NCBI GenBank assembly: GCA_030686995.1
Contig: CM060709.1
Location: 125,084,373-125,148,372, forward strand
Origin: Artemisia argyi
Taxonomy: Eukaryota; Streptophyta; Magnoliopsida; Asterales; Asteraceae
DNA length: 64,000 nucleotides
Reading direction: 5' to 3'
In this document: in pieces, positions 1 to 11,907 of the stretch
Layout of the letters: the number at the start of each line of letters is the position of its first letter
How positions within the stretch are numbered: position 1 is the first letter of the stretch
The notes under the pieces: generated by a model
What the model saw: the letters and a program-made list of their open reading frames with translations, nothing else
Told to the model about the DNA's origin: nothing
Databases searched by the model: none
Position numbers and translations under genes: made by a program

Positions 1-2926
1 TTCAATGGTTGTACCTTTGGGACACACATTTTAATTGGAGCATTAGCAGCATTTATATTATCTAGTCACTTATTTAATATCACAATCATGCTGGCAATTA
101 CTAGATCTGGAATATAAATTGTCCCGTTAACGTAAAGTTCATATTCATTACTGTGAGGATCAACATTCATATCATAATTCATTCCATATTCCTTGCTGCT
201 CATTCTCCCCCTGAATGAATTATCCATTTTAACATCCCATTATTGTGCATTGTGGTAGATTTACAATAAACATATACCGCACATTTGGGAAACATGTGGT
301 TCGTGACCAAAATCATTCTAATGGGGAGGAGTCATTGGCCAGATGCGAATTTTATGTTATAACATACCCCATAATCTAAAAGTTTTGTTCTCATAATATT
401 ATTGGCCTTGCAATCAACTGAAGACGTTTTATAAGCGTTTCAACAAAAGCAATTCGCGTATGAACATGAGCAACTTTTATGTTCAACACTTATTCCAATA
501 ATCGCCCAATACTTGGAAGTATTCACCACCATTCTCAATAATTAAATATGGAAAATCATGCTCGCAATTTTATAAGACGAGTCATTAATCACGCTAACCT
601 TTAGTTGCGTCTTTGATGATCATTTTGACGATGCATCGATTTTAAAACTCAAAATGATCTAGATGGCAGATGTATAGGCCTACATACATCTCTTTTATAT
701 TCTTTCCAAAAGTTTATAGGACAAAGTCCTTACTTATATGGTGGTGATATATGAACATTTAACTTTCATTTAGAACAATATATTCTGTTTTGAAATAAAC
801 TTAATTTTCTTCTATATATGTCGCATCTATATTGATCCGGGATGGTCTAACCGGTCATGCCACTCATTAAATAATCTTGGCTCATAAACTATTCTTTATG
901 ACCACATGTGCTTTTATGTGCACTGAGTTATATCTAAAAGTCGAATGATATTGAAAAAACTAATACATCATCACATTTATACTTTGTTTCTTCAATCAAA
1001 TTTATATACACTTTTGTGTCATTCACACACTTCAATGTAATTGCACGTTAGCATATAGCATTATTAAAGAATAAAACATGCTCAGCAAAGTGAAGCTGTA
1101 CTAGTTATGAACATATGCATGCCATTAATCAATTAAGGATATCTCAGAAGCTAATAAAAATTAAAACACGTAATAAATAAGTTTTAAACTTGATGACAAA
1201 TATAAGCAAAATATAAACATCTCATCTTTATCTATACATATAACATATTAATATGACAAACTTTATATTTGTTTCTATCGAATGTCTTGATTTTCTTGCC
1301 AACATGTCTTAATGACTAACTTCATACAAAGAGTCTAGAGTCACATATGAGCTTGGTAACTGACAGTAAAACTAGAAAATAGATAGAGCATGATGTATTC
1401 AAATCAATCATTACCAAACAATATCAAAATATATGCTTAAAAAAGTAATCTCAACTCATGAATAATTGTATTAAAACCACATATCACATGCACATGTACA
1501 TATTCGAAAAATACAACCGTCAATTTAATCAATTCATAGTATTGTATCCTTTTGATTAGATTACAATGCAGATCGAAGCTTGACCATGTGACAATGATAT
1601 TCTAGTAAAACTAACCATTAATTCTAAGTAACATAAAATATAGTTTTGAAATATTAGTTTCAAGTTTCAACGCATACTAGCGTACACTACTATTTTATAG
1701 TAGTTAATATAACATTCAATCATATTAATTAACTACTATGCTAGAAGTCTAATGACACTCCTTATTACTAGTACTTTTTTATTCGAGTCACTAAAATCTT
1801 TAACAAAAAACCTACTTATATTTAGCAACCAGGAAATCATGACTAACACATACTGGTAATAAATAAAAACAACCATCATAACATAGGTAATAATAAACCA
1901 AAGTGATATATACAATTAGTCATTACAAAAGTAAACTTGATATCAAAGAGATAACGCGACTCAACCTAATCAGGTCTAATGTACTGCTAATATTTATTTA
2001 GTTTTTGTCCAAAAACAACTTATAAAGATAATTGCATCATAAAAACATATATACAACTGAAGAAAATAACTAAATTAAAGGTGTGTTTTAATAACTTCCA
2101 GCAAAAACATAATGAATACATTCAACGTCAAGAGGTTTTAGACTTTATTCTTCATAAAATCTATTAAAACAATTTAGATAATCATCTTTAATCACCAGAC
2201 ATTCTTTTAGATTGATATGTAGTCACGTCTAAGTAATACTGTTTCTTTTTTCTTTTATAATTTTCACCACTATATATCAATACACAATTCATGTTCTCCA
2301 CTAAAATATTTCATCGAACTTTAAACAAAGCTGTTAAAAGTTTAACATAGATAGCACCATCAAGACATTTATTTATTTATTTTTATTTTTTTTAAGAAAA
2401 AAAAAATACTAAAACGTTTAGGGTTCTATTACTGTAAGATATGAATCGTGATAGACTATTGGTAAAACAACAAGTTTTGGATTCTATTACTGTATTATCA
2501 TATAAGATATATAAAAATAATCACTAAACTTACATATTTAAAAATAGATATACAAAACGCATCTTGAATTATTAGGCGGAGTATATAAGACTATAAGAAT
2601 ATTAAAATAGTATTGTTGATAGATAATGTTTTGATGTTTTGCAAGCATTACCTCATCACCATCACGTATACCATATACTTAAAATAATCGTATATGCAAT
2701 CAACCAGTAAATGGAATTGATATATAACAATGATATAAGAATTACCTCATGGGATCAAAATAACTTCTTAACCTTTTTTCTTGAGAGCGAACCATGGAAT
2801 TTAACGGAGAGTTGAATTGGTTTCTTTTTAGAGCGTGCTGATAACGTGTTGTGAATACAAGATTGAGAGAATGAAAGTGTTATTCAATTAATCTATATTG
2901 TCATACATGATGTATATATAAGATAA
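1..2926 (-). mobile_element. Decayed Copia LTR retrotransposon, 5' part, minus strand
   Basis: Read on the minus strand this is the 5' half of an old Ty1/Copia element. Seen: an LTR segment at 2847-2926; just inside it a primer-site-like CGTTATCAGCACGCTC (about 2831-2846); a GAG-pre-integrase fragment FNEWHDRLDHPGSI at about 830-875; and near the window edge (1-110) the fragment NAANAPIKMCVPK, which matches the post-integrase linker of many plant Copia polyproteins. Spacing between the last two fits Copia pol. Stops and frameshifts are frequent, so no ORF of useful length survives. The element runs off the left edge. Its LTR is split at 2926 by the Helitron, and the missing right half of the LTR is at 14107-14177. 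Confidence 0.7.
2458..2926. repeat. 469-bp direct repeat, left copy (Copia leader plus LTR)
   Basis: This block reappears at 13639-14106 with no difference that I could find by eye. It spans the Copia leader, primer-site region and first 80 bp of the LTR. Its right edge is exactly the Helitron 3' terminus (CTAG at 2927). The right copy continues seamlessly into the rest of the LTR. Sequence identity implies the duplication arose with, or after, the Helitron insertion. Confidence 0.93.
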
Positions 2927-2957
2927 CTAGCTTAAAGACCCGTGGATTCACGGGGTT
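2927..2957 (-). other. Helitron 3' terminal hairpin and CTAG
   Basis: On plus: CTAG, eight bases, then ACCCGTG-GAT-TCACGGGGT. The 6-bp perfect stem CCCGTG/CACGGG close to CTAG is the diagnostic 3' end of plant Helitrons and acts as the stop signal for rolling-circle transposition. The preceding base is A, as expected for the target. Confidence 0.88.
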
Positions 2958-4765
2958 TTTAAAGAAATATTAAAATGAGATGATAAGTTTAAAATAAACG
3001 TGTACATGTTCCCTAAAAAATGACCAATAGATAATGAAAGATTTTCGAAGGTTGCATGACGATAAATGACGATTTAAAAAAATAAAAGTCCATTAAGATG
3101 ATGTGTACAAATCTGAGCATCAGGTACGAAAATACGTGACTTATTGAATAAACGTGCATGAATGATATCGTCCACCAAGTAAATGGGTTTAATAGCAAAG
3201 GTATGTAGTTAACGTCAAACAGATTTGAAATCCATTTGTAGTTCATGTCCGGCTAAATATGAAGTAAAAAAAAGTAAATTGTTGGTAAGAGTTCATGTAA
3301 ATTGTAAGAATGATATAAAACGGAAAAAGTGTTGACTAACATTATGAAAAACATATAGAAAGTAGCAATAATACATATAAAAGAAAATATACAATATGGA
3401 TCATGACATATTAGAAGATTTGTGATTAACTGATATACAAATCATGGGCTTCGTATTAATATCTTTGGTTAACTTAATATGGTTAATATTTTGGATGATA
3501 TAAGTACTATTAGTAGGACTATATAAGTAATTGTAGTAAGATACTCTTAATATCTGGAAATTTGTAATGAAATTAGTTTATTTAAAATGTTTGCAATAAT
3601 GAAATTAGTTATATAGTTAAACACAGTTTGTATTTAAATCTTACTTGCTTCAATATGTAAAAATTATGAAGAGATCAATAAGGACCTTATTCTATTTAGT
3701 ATGTTTGCAACACTGAAATTAAGGTTGCAAAGCTATTAATCTATTATAGTGTTTGAAATTTTATATCTTTCATTTGTTTTCATAGAAATTGAATTTGACA
3801 CTATGACTAATAAGCGTTGCAAATGGAGATGTGTGCAGCTTAGCCTACTCCAATGGTGCATATATAGGCACTAATTTAGTGTTTACGTTTATTTCATAAT
3901 ACAAAATATAAAAAAGGCAACCAATGAATCCCATGGGATTCACTCCTATAATTTTAGGGTTCTAACAAAATATCAAATTCGAATTCAAAAATTAGGAGAC
4001 TTACATGGGAAAATATGTTGACATTGTTACCCAAAATAAATGAAATCAAGCTCTAATGCATCATTCAAACGATTAAGACACCATCAATGCTAATTATGCC
4101 TTGACAAAAATAAGTGAAAATAATTATAATATACTTAAAAGTATCTCCATCAGTATACAAAATCGGTGTCATAATTGCCTTTACAAATTTAATTATAGTG
4201 CTTAATTTATTTATTAAATATATATCATTGACATATTTGTGATCATGTAAACTATGAAAATTTTTATTAAAGAAGATGTATAATAAGATGAAGATTGCAT
4301 GACATATTTGAAAAGATTAGTAAGTGAATGGACTTATAAGTGGGCTTTTTATGGGCTGTAAATTAAAAAGATATTTTACATTTATCGTGTATATATATAC
4401 CAAATGCACATAAATTGTTGTAAAAAAAGTACGTATTTTATCAAGAAGTATTTTCATGGATAAAAAAAGGTAATTTCTTTTAAGTTTTAAGCAGTGTTGA
4501 TTCTATATTGTGATAATTATATACAATAAACATAAATCTTATAACTATGTTGTTATGACCATTGATTGATGTTCGACAAAAATTAAACATGAATGTTTTA
4601 TATTTAAAATATTATCCCAAAGTTTTTTATGATTATACAATAACGGTGAGACTATCAAATAAATTAACTTTAATTATGGTTGTTTCGATATATTTTGTAT
4701 AAGTATAATTTGGTATTGTTGTGTGTTATTAGATAATTAATACTTTTGATGTTTGTTGTAATTAT

Positions 4766-5221
4766 TTGTATGTGCGTAGTTGTTTGTTGGAGTTGGATAA
4801 TACCTTGGACCGTACAAATCAAATCGATGAAGAGAAAGCAAATGATATGAAAGAAGTTGTCAAAGATGAGAAAGTTGATTCAATGAATAACATAGCTTTT
4901 GAGAATGAAAATGTGAAGAATTTACATTTGCAGTTTCCTGCTGTAAATGTGGCATTGCAAATTAATGATTCAAAAAAGAGAACTATTTCTGATCTTGTTG
5001 ATACTGAGTCACAAGAAGTTAAAGATTTGGAGAAAAAGAAGAACAAAACAAAAGATGATGCCGATTTGTTGAGTGGTAAAACAAAAAATAAATGGTTAGA
5101 TGATATTCATTGGTTGAATTGCGGTTATACAGAACCTTATGAGGACGATGATTGTTACTGTCCAGTTTGTCAAGGAACATGTACGTGTGTTCCTGGAGAA
5201 TGTAATTGCTCAAGACATTAA
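4766..5221 (+). CDS. Helitron cargo ORF, acidic/lysine-rich protein with Cys-rich tail
   Basis: An open frame of about 150 codons on the strand opposite to the RepHel gene. Not recognised with certainty. The N-terminal two thirds are charged (E, D, K, N). The C-terminus is a dense cysteine cluster, CYCPVCQGTCTCVPGECNC, preceded by an acidic EDDD. This vaguely recalls the CPxCxGxCNC end of zf-4CXXC_R1 (CDCA7-type) fingers, but that is only a resemblance. The frame is preceded by TTTGTATGTGCGTAG, an acceptable 3' splice site, so the true protein may start in an upstream exon and this may be a terminal exon. Captured host-gene fragments are usual in Helitrons. Downstream is a T22 tract and a 225-bp tandem duplication. 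Confidence 0.5.
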   Translation: MYVRSCLLELDNTLDRTNQIDEEKANDMKEVVKDEKVDSMNNIAFENENVKNLHLQFPAVNVALQINDSKKRTISDLVDTESQEVKDLEKKKNKTKDDADLLSGKTKNKWLDDIHWLNCGYTEPYEDDDCYCPVCQGTCTCVPGECNCSRH

Positions 5222-5355
5222 CTGTCAATGTTTATCATGAAATGTGTTATGATCTATCTATATTAAAAATATTTATAATATGGTTGAATAAATTTTATTT
5301 TCTAATTTGTTTTTTTTTTTTTTTTTTTTTAAATAAATTAGCATAACATAATTAG

Positions 5356-5815
5356 TTTGTATTAATATTTAGTTAGATGAGTTTATATTAATATTTGTAC
5401 AATCTGATTCAATGTCAAATAAAATCATGGTATACAAATAAACAATTCAACTTCAATCTTTTTATATACATGGTTTGTACACTTCAAGTTATTTGTGCTT
5501 ACATGTACATCCAAACACTTGTTATAATGTTGTTTGCAGCATTAACAAAATGCTTTGATACATTATGATTTCATTTGTTAACACCAAATATTTGTATTAA
5601 TATTTAGTTAGATGAGTTTATATTAATATTTGTACAATCTGATTCCATGTCAAATAAAATCATGGTATACAAATAAACAATTCAATTTCAATCTTTTTAT
5701 ATACATGGTTTGTACACTTCAAGTTATTTGTGCTTACATGTACATCCAAACACTTGTTATAATGTTGTTTGCAGCATTAACAAAATGCTTTGATACAAAC
5801 GGATTTCATTTGTTT
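5356..5815. repeat. Two-copy tandem duplication of about 225 bp
   Basis: Positions 5356-5580 and 5591-5815 are nearly identical (period 235), differing at a handful of sites. It is AT-rich and non-coding. The small ORF that can be read across the second copy is not supported by anything else. It lies in the Helitron between the two cargo genes. Confidence 0.85.
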
Positions 5816-6063
5816 GTAGCAAGTACCAATCCGACCCTAAGCAAACATTTGTTAGAATATATACATGCTGTGAATTTAAGTACCATTCATTTGTTTAGAC
5901 TGTGCAAGTACTTGTTAATATAAAAGAACATATAATTCCTATTATCTAATGTGCTTTGTTGAAGAAATGTATGAAAACAAATACTGGACAAAACCTTGAA
6001 GTTTTTTTCATTAAAATAAATAAAAGAGGGTACATAAAAGAAAAAAATTATACATCTTGAAAC

Positions 6064-6544
6064 CTAATCTAACTTAGGAGATTTCTCAATGTCAAAGGCC
6101 AAATGAGCATCTTCATAAGACAGCCCATCCAAATCAACATCAGAGGCTTCATCTTCCTCTTTAACATCGACAGCCTTGGACCGAAACCGAGAAAACTCCC
6201 TTTCATCTTTAGCAAGCTGCAGCAAAGCTTTTTTGGCTGCTATTTTCTTCTTTTTTGCTTCCCACCACTTCAAATAAAAATTCACATCCCATTGCTCTTC
6301 TTCACCTACACATAGCATTCGATCTTTAAAAATTTTAAACTCAGAGTATTAATGACATATTAAGTAGAAGAAGATGTAAACCTTTCTTAACACGTTTCTT
6401 CCTGAAATCAAAGAAACATTGTATTAGTACATTATAAAACTTCATGAAAAATATAAGAGCAAATCTGTACAAAACGAAACTGTTAACATACTTTGATTTT
6501 GTGTTACTTGAAGAACCTATCGACCTCTTTCTGTTTCCTGACAT
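6064..6544 (-). CDS. Small three-exon Helitron cargo gene (about 104 aa, acidic C-terminus)
   Basis: Not recognised. Reading minus, three exons join in frame with GT-AG introns: exon 1 at 6492-6544 (start MSGNRKRSIG, then Ser/Lys-rich), a 20-nt microexon at 6382-6401 encoding a basic KKRVKK stretch, and exon 3 at 6064-6305. The product has a basic N-terminus (possible nuclear signal), a Trp/Lys-rich middle (WDVNFYLKWWEAKKKK) and an acidic tail ending SPKLD. It has the same orientation as the RepHel gene and lies about 0.5 kb downstream of it. It could be a captured host gene or a Helitron accessory protein. The intact splicing frame argues that it is not random. Alternative: only exon 3 is real. 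Confidence 0.55.
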
Positions 6545-7071
6545 TGTTGATGATCTTTTTGTGCAGACTTTTATTGGAAGTTTTGATAAGAAATGATTTG
6601 TGATTTGTGCTTCATGTCAAGGCGTTTTAAAAAGGGATTTTGGAATTCAAAACGTTTCATGTTTAATGATGGAAAGGATTGATGTCTAAAAAATGTAAAT
6701 GTGAATTGATAATCATAGGAGGGAATTTTGGAAGACTCAATTAGCATTTAATGTTTGTTTTTCAAAGTTTTAATTGTCAAAAATTTAGTTTCCTGCATTA
6801 CCTTATTTTTGGCTAAAAATTAGAGATTATTGCATAATTGTGTTGTACATGTCTTGTTTTTGATTACGTCTGATATTTTTAACAATGTCATTTTACTTGT
6901 ACTAAATGCATGGTTTTGATATAATTAAACTGTGTATAAAGTCTACTTATATGCACAAACAGGGATACATGGTTCTAATATTAAGGGAATATTAAACATT
7001 GTATAAAGAAAAAATATGTTTACAACATACAAATAAATATACCAATGTTATTAGACTTGATAACACATTCT

Positions 7072-8732
7072 TCAAAGACCTTCAAGTACTTCTTTGTAAA
7101 CGACATTCGTAGTAGTTTTACACATATTTCCATTTTGATCACAGACGACAACCTTCAAACCACTTTTGCTTTTAACTCTTGAGACAGCAACGTATAGCTG
7201 ACCATGTGTGAAAACGGGTCGGGGGAGGTACAAACCAACTTTTGATAACGATTGACCTTGGCTTTTGTTAATGGTCATTGCGAATGAGACTGAAATAGGA
7301 AATTGCTTCCTGACAATCTTAAGCGGTAAACGCTTATCGGACGGAGTAACTCTCAACCTTGGTATTATTACAGTTTTCCCAAAGTTGGTTCCGTTAATGA
7401 TACGTGCATGAATAGAAGTTCTCGTTAACTTAAGAACTTGCAGCCTTGTGCCATTACACAGTCCATTGGATTGATCAATGTTTCGCAACAACATAATTGG
7501 GACTCCAACTTTTAAAGCAATTCTGTGGTTCGGAACACCTGAGAACTTCAATCCATTGATAAATTCTGGGGAGAATATGGATTGATCAATGCCTGCACCA
7601 CGTTCAGTTTTGTCAACGCTATCACAACTAAGATAAACCATTTCCTCACCAGGAAATTTGTCCAACAGATGTTCATTTATGTTGTCCACGACTTCATTAG
7701 TTGGAGCAAGGATTGCTTTTTCTTGAAAGTACGTCGCATCATCTATGTTATCCAAAAGGTTTGGATAAGTGAAGTCAATAATAGATTGAACCGGGTCATC
7801 AGCGACATCTATCAAAATTTCATGTGGAATGTCTATGGAAACCTCTCCGTCATTTGGTTCTCCAAGCTCCCCGTCTCCTACTTTCAATATCCAATCTGCA
7901 AATTCCCGTATCTCGTTGACATCTTCAGGGCGAGATCCCACGGTTAGCCTCATGTTGGCAGTCAACTTAAGAACTTTGCAGAAGTCCCACAAGTAAGATT
8001 TTCTCAAAGAAGCAGTAACAATGTCTTCCCGAGAACCTTTTGGGATAACGGGTAGAACCTGCCTAAAGTCACCACCAAAAACCATAGTCATCTTTCCAAA
8101 TGGATCTTCGCACGGGTCATACCTGTTCCTACGAAGTATGTCTCTCAAAGATCGATCCAATGCTTCAAAACAAAGCTTGTTTGCCATGGGCGCCTCATCC
8201 CATATAATGAGCTTGCATTTTTTTAACATTTTTCCGAGATCGCTTTGAGCACTTATAGAGCATGTAGAAGTCTCATCCACGTTTATAGGAATGTGGAATC
8301 TTGAGTGAGCAGTTCGGCCTCCGGACATCAACAAAGACGCAATACCGCTGGATGCCACATTTAAAACTATATCACCTTTTCTTCTAACTCCTGCAGCAAG
8401 CGTCTTCCATAAAAATGTCTTCCCTGTACCTCCGTACCCATAAACAAAAAACACACCGCCTGTCCCTGTGTCAACTGAGTGAATTATCGTGTCATAAACA
8501 GACCTTTGTTCCGTTGTCAAAGAAGCATACAGACGTTCGTATTCAGACTGTAACTCGACTGGATCATAATCGGTTTCATCGTGTATAAGTCGATTACCAA
8601 AGTCACTTATGTAACGATCATCTGGATAAGGCATCTCAGGCCAATGCCGCAAAGTTGTACCTCGTGATCTGAGTAGTTGTTCAATATAGTACAGAGCCAC
8701 ATTCTTTTTTTCTTCGTCGCTGAGAATCAAAT
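7072..8732 (-). CDS. RepHel last exon: Pif1-like helicase domain
   Basis: An uninterrupted frame of about 553 codons after the acceptor TTTGCAG at 8733. Seen: Walker A GYGGTGKT (about residues 98-105 of the exon), Walker [19 protein letters not shown], the TANMRL motif, and the C-terminal [15 protein letters not shown] and [10 protein letters not shown] motifs of superfamily 1B Pif1/RecD2-type helicases. In Helitrons this domain unwinds DNA 5'-3' during rolling-circle strand displacement. Length and motif order match full Helitron helicases, and no stop or frameshift is seen. Confidence 0.93.
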
Positions 8733-9051
8733 CTGCAAAGATTAAAGGAAACGTCGTTATTTAATTATTGTAGCAACATAAAAAATAGATGATGACAGTA
8801 TACAAAAAAATTTCCTTAGGCATTCTTGTACTAAGACAAACAGGTATAGAAACAACACTAATAACATATCTGAATTGCAGATTATTAGTAATTAAACTAT
8901 ATTAAAGAAAATATGAGGATGGTATTTTCGTATACAAAAATCATACAACTATGATAATGATATTGAAGCAATTACAAATTCATAATCAGTCTTGTACGAC
9001 CAAAACAGGTATTAAAATTTTATGTAACAAAGAGTTTTTTTAGAATATTAC

Positions 9052-10278
9052 CTGGAATTTGTAAAATTTGCCGTCTCTTATATTGAACATCTTGCGCGAG
9101 CAAATGCCATGTTTGTAACCAAACAGTCAAAGGCGTTGTAAGTTCCTTTTGCGAAAGTAGTGTCGCGAATAGTTCACGAAGATGTTCAGGATGTGCCCAA
9201 TGCGCTGCATCTTTAATACTCTCAACGTATTCCTTATCATCTTCTAAAAGGCCCGCTGCGTAGCACGCCTCTTTGTAAGTAGGATAAGTTATACCATTAA
9301 CCTTTCTAATTTCCTCATGGTTCCTGCATCCCTTTGCACTATTTAGAAGCATTCTACAATAATAAGCGTCTCCTGTTGATATAGGTACGCTGTGAATTCT
9401 ACCAATCGATCTTCCTTGCTTCCTATGCGTCCAAATTCTTTTCGGAGCGTTCCAGACAAACTTTGTAGGAAACTCTGCATACGTATATTCCCTTGCCGGC
9501 GGATATTCTTCATTCATCCTCATCCAACCTTCGAACATATCAGCTCCAACTGTTTGCTTTTGAACAGCTGTTTCGAGATCTGCATCTTCGTCATACACAA
9601 CTTGCTGCTCTCCTTCAAGATGAAATGACAGCCTTTCAACAGATGGTGTTCTATAATGAATTTCAAAGCTAAATAGCCTCCAAGCAGCCTCGCAAGCAGA
9701 CAGGTATCTGCAATCTAAGTAAGCCTTTATCTCGTCAATAGGTTTATCAATTTGTTGACCGTCAGCAGTGGTAACGGGTTCATACAAATGTGCAGATACT
9801 CTATCCGGACCTTTGTTTATATACTTAAACAAATATTTTATTGACCCTGTCTGGTTGCACCACTCAACGTTAATGTGGCATTGGTAACGTTTTAGAAGCT
9901 AAGCATTATACGGGATGACATAACCATTATGTAACTTATGTCCACTCTTTTCCACATATCTTCCGTTGTCAGGTCTTCTATAAACAGGATAACCATCCGC
10001 GTCTACCGAACTACGTTGCGTGAATTTTCTTGGGAACTGTTTCGTACACTTACCTTCCGACGTGCAAACCTGGTTTGGATCATCCGCACCGCAAGGACCG
10101 TGCATCATGAAATCAGAAACTAACTTGTACAAATCAGGATCGGCATCTTTATCCGGTATCTCGGCAGAAATATATTTATCAATCTGATCGGCGTTTGGAA
10201 CCTTGTCATCCTTATGCAAGAATAAACATACATGAGCATGCGGAAGACCTCTTTTCTGAAACTCAACCGTATAGACAA
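9052..10278 (-). CDS. RepHel exon with HUH motif and catalytic-Tyr region, split by TAG
   Basis: Begins after acceptor TTGGGCAG with VVYTVEFQKRGLPHAH, whose HAH is the metal-binding HUH motif of the Rep nuclease. At 9899-9901 an in-frame TAG follows VIPYNA, where relatives continue with a basic residue. The frame resumes at once with the conserved HINVEWCNQ and YLFKYINKGPDR, which hold the catalytic Tyr region. It ends at donor CCAG|GTAATATTC (9052). A single substitution would explain the break. Without readthrough the product would lack the tyrosine motif and the helicase. Confidence 0.85.
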
Positions 10279-10384
10279 CTGCCCAAAATTGTAACCAAAA
10301 GATAGTTAAAAATGTATCCATGTATTAAATACTTACCAAATTGTTATAAAAAAATACCACATTAATAAAGCTTATGTATACTAC

Positions 10385-11352
10385 CTGCTTGAACACGTCC
10401 AAACAAACGCAAGTCTTTCAAATCCTTCATTAACTGGTCCAGCTTCATTTTAAAAACTCTTGTAAGCACATCGGGACGATCTGAAGACGAAAGATTATGC
10501 TCAAGCATATATCTTCCAATCTCCGGCCAATTAGGATTGCACGTTATTGTTATGAACAAATCAGGACAACCGTACCATCTACATAACGCCATAGCATCCA
10601 TATAGTTTTGTTTCATGTACCTTGGACCACCGGTAAATGTAGAAGGCAATACGACCGACTTTCCAAGGGCTGTAGGGTCTGTGTTTCCGGATGCAATGCT
10701 CTCGCGGATATTGGAGTATGTATCACATCTAAGTTTTGACTGTTTAGATCGATGGAAATACAACCGTTCCGTCTCAACCATTGTGTAACCATCCACAAGA
10801 AACTGCTGAAACAAACGGCCTCCACGGGTAAATATATTTTCTTGATTAGGACGATCCATAATATGGTAAGAAAACCATTGACGCATAGTAACTGTTTTGT
10901 CCTTCTTTTCAGTTTTGTTTTGAGATGTGGACGGTTGACGACCTTTTATTCTCAAAGGTATATCCAAATGATATCCATCTTGCGCACGGGGCATCAACAA
11001 AGGGTACTGCAACGGAAGGTACATAGGATGAAAAATATTTATACGTTGCAAACCTTCACCAAACTTGTCAATGACAATATCTCTTTGTTCTGCACATGAA
11101 TCGAAGTCGCCTACAATAAGACCAGCCACCTCGTTGGCTGTAGGAAGATTGTAGTTTTGTCCATCTTTTCCGCGCTTTGCGACCAGCTTTATTTTGATAT
11201 TTTGCTCAATGTCTTCCGTGTATCGGTCACGCGCTCTTCTAAAAGTTTGTACCAAATCACTCGAATTGTCTAAAACATCTCGTACTTCATTGATAATGTT
11301 TCGATCGATAGGATGCATTGAATTTGAAGAAGATGCGGATGACTTTGAATTG
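10385..11352 (-). CDS. RepHel exon: Helitron-like N-terminal/Rep region
   Basis: Open throughout. It carries the conserved stretch from HPIDRNIINEVRDVL through FRRARDRY and the 'HPMYLPLQYPLL' region, and ends with DLFITITCNPNWPEI, the motif preceding the HUH box in Helitron Rep proteins. Acceptor ATATGCAG at 11353 and donor CAG|GTAGTATAC at 10384 give phases that join cleanly with both neighbouring exons. Confidence 0.88.
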
Positions 11353-11462
11353 CTGCATATTAGTAATTTAAATTTATGAAAATAAAATTCTTAATGCTAT
11401 GCAACTCGTTGTATAGGACCATACATATGACACAAAAAGAAAATAAATGCAACGGAAATTAC

Positions 11463-11907
11463 CTTATAGCTTTTGCCCTATTCTCAGTTTCGTTTGCCGT
11501 GTCATATATATACAGTTGAGCGAATTTCGGAGGAACACCTGGTTGCGGAAGCAAGCTACCAATTTTATGGTATGTTTGTCCATGTAATCGAAAAACATAT
11601 GGAGCACGGCCTTTTTTATTTATCGACTCGTCAATCTTCCCGCCCATAGAAGTAAAAGAAAACATGCTATTGTATGTTCTTATGTTGTTTTTGAAATTCT
11701 GACTCTTTTTATCGTCGTTAAAAAATAAATCGTGTAACGGTTTCGGAGCAGGAGGCGGTTGTTTAATAGAAACTTTTCCCTTGCTACAGCATATACTATA
11801 CGCTTTGTTTCTTGGATTACCTTGGTTCCCTTTTCTGGCTTCCGCTTCCCACAGCAAAGCATGACATTCTGTGCACTCAAATGTAGGATCACCATGGTCG
11901 TAGTATT
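11463..11907 (-). CDS. RepHel exon: N-terminal zinc-finger region
   Basis: After acceptor ATGTGCAG the exon reads YYDHGDPTFECTECHALLW, with CxxCxALLW followed by a later Cys-Cys pair (SICCSKGKV) and a Pro-rich PPPAPKPLHDLF. This is the usual Helitron N-terminal Cys finger, thought to bind DNA. The true exon extends about 50 nt upstream of the first start-like codon. Donor is ATAAG|GTAATTT. Confidence 0.82.

Noticed and set aside
5630..5923. 97-codon ORF on plus
   Set aside because: Spans the second copy of the 225-bp tandem duplication; AT-rich, no homology recognised.
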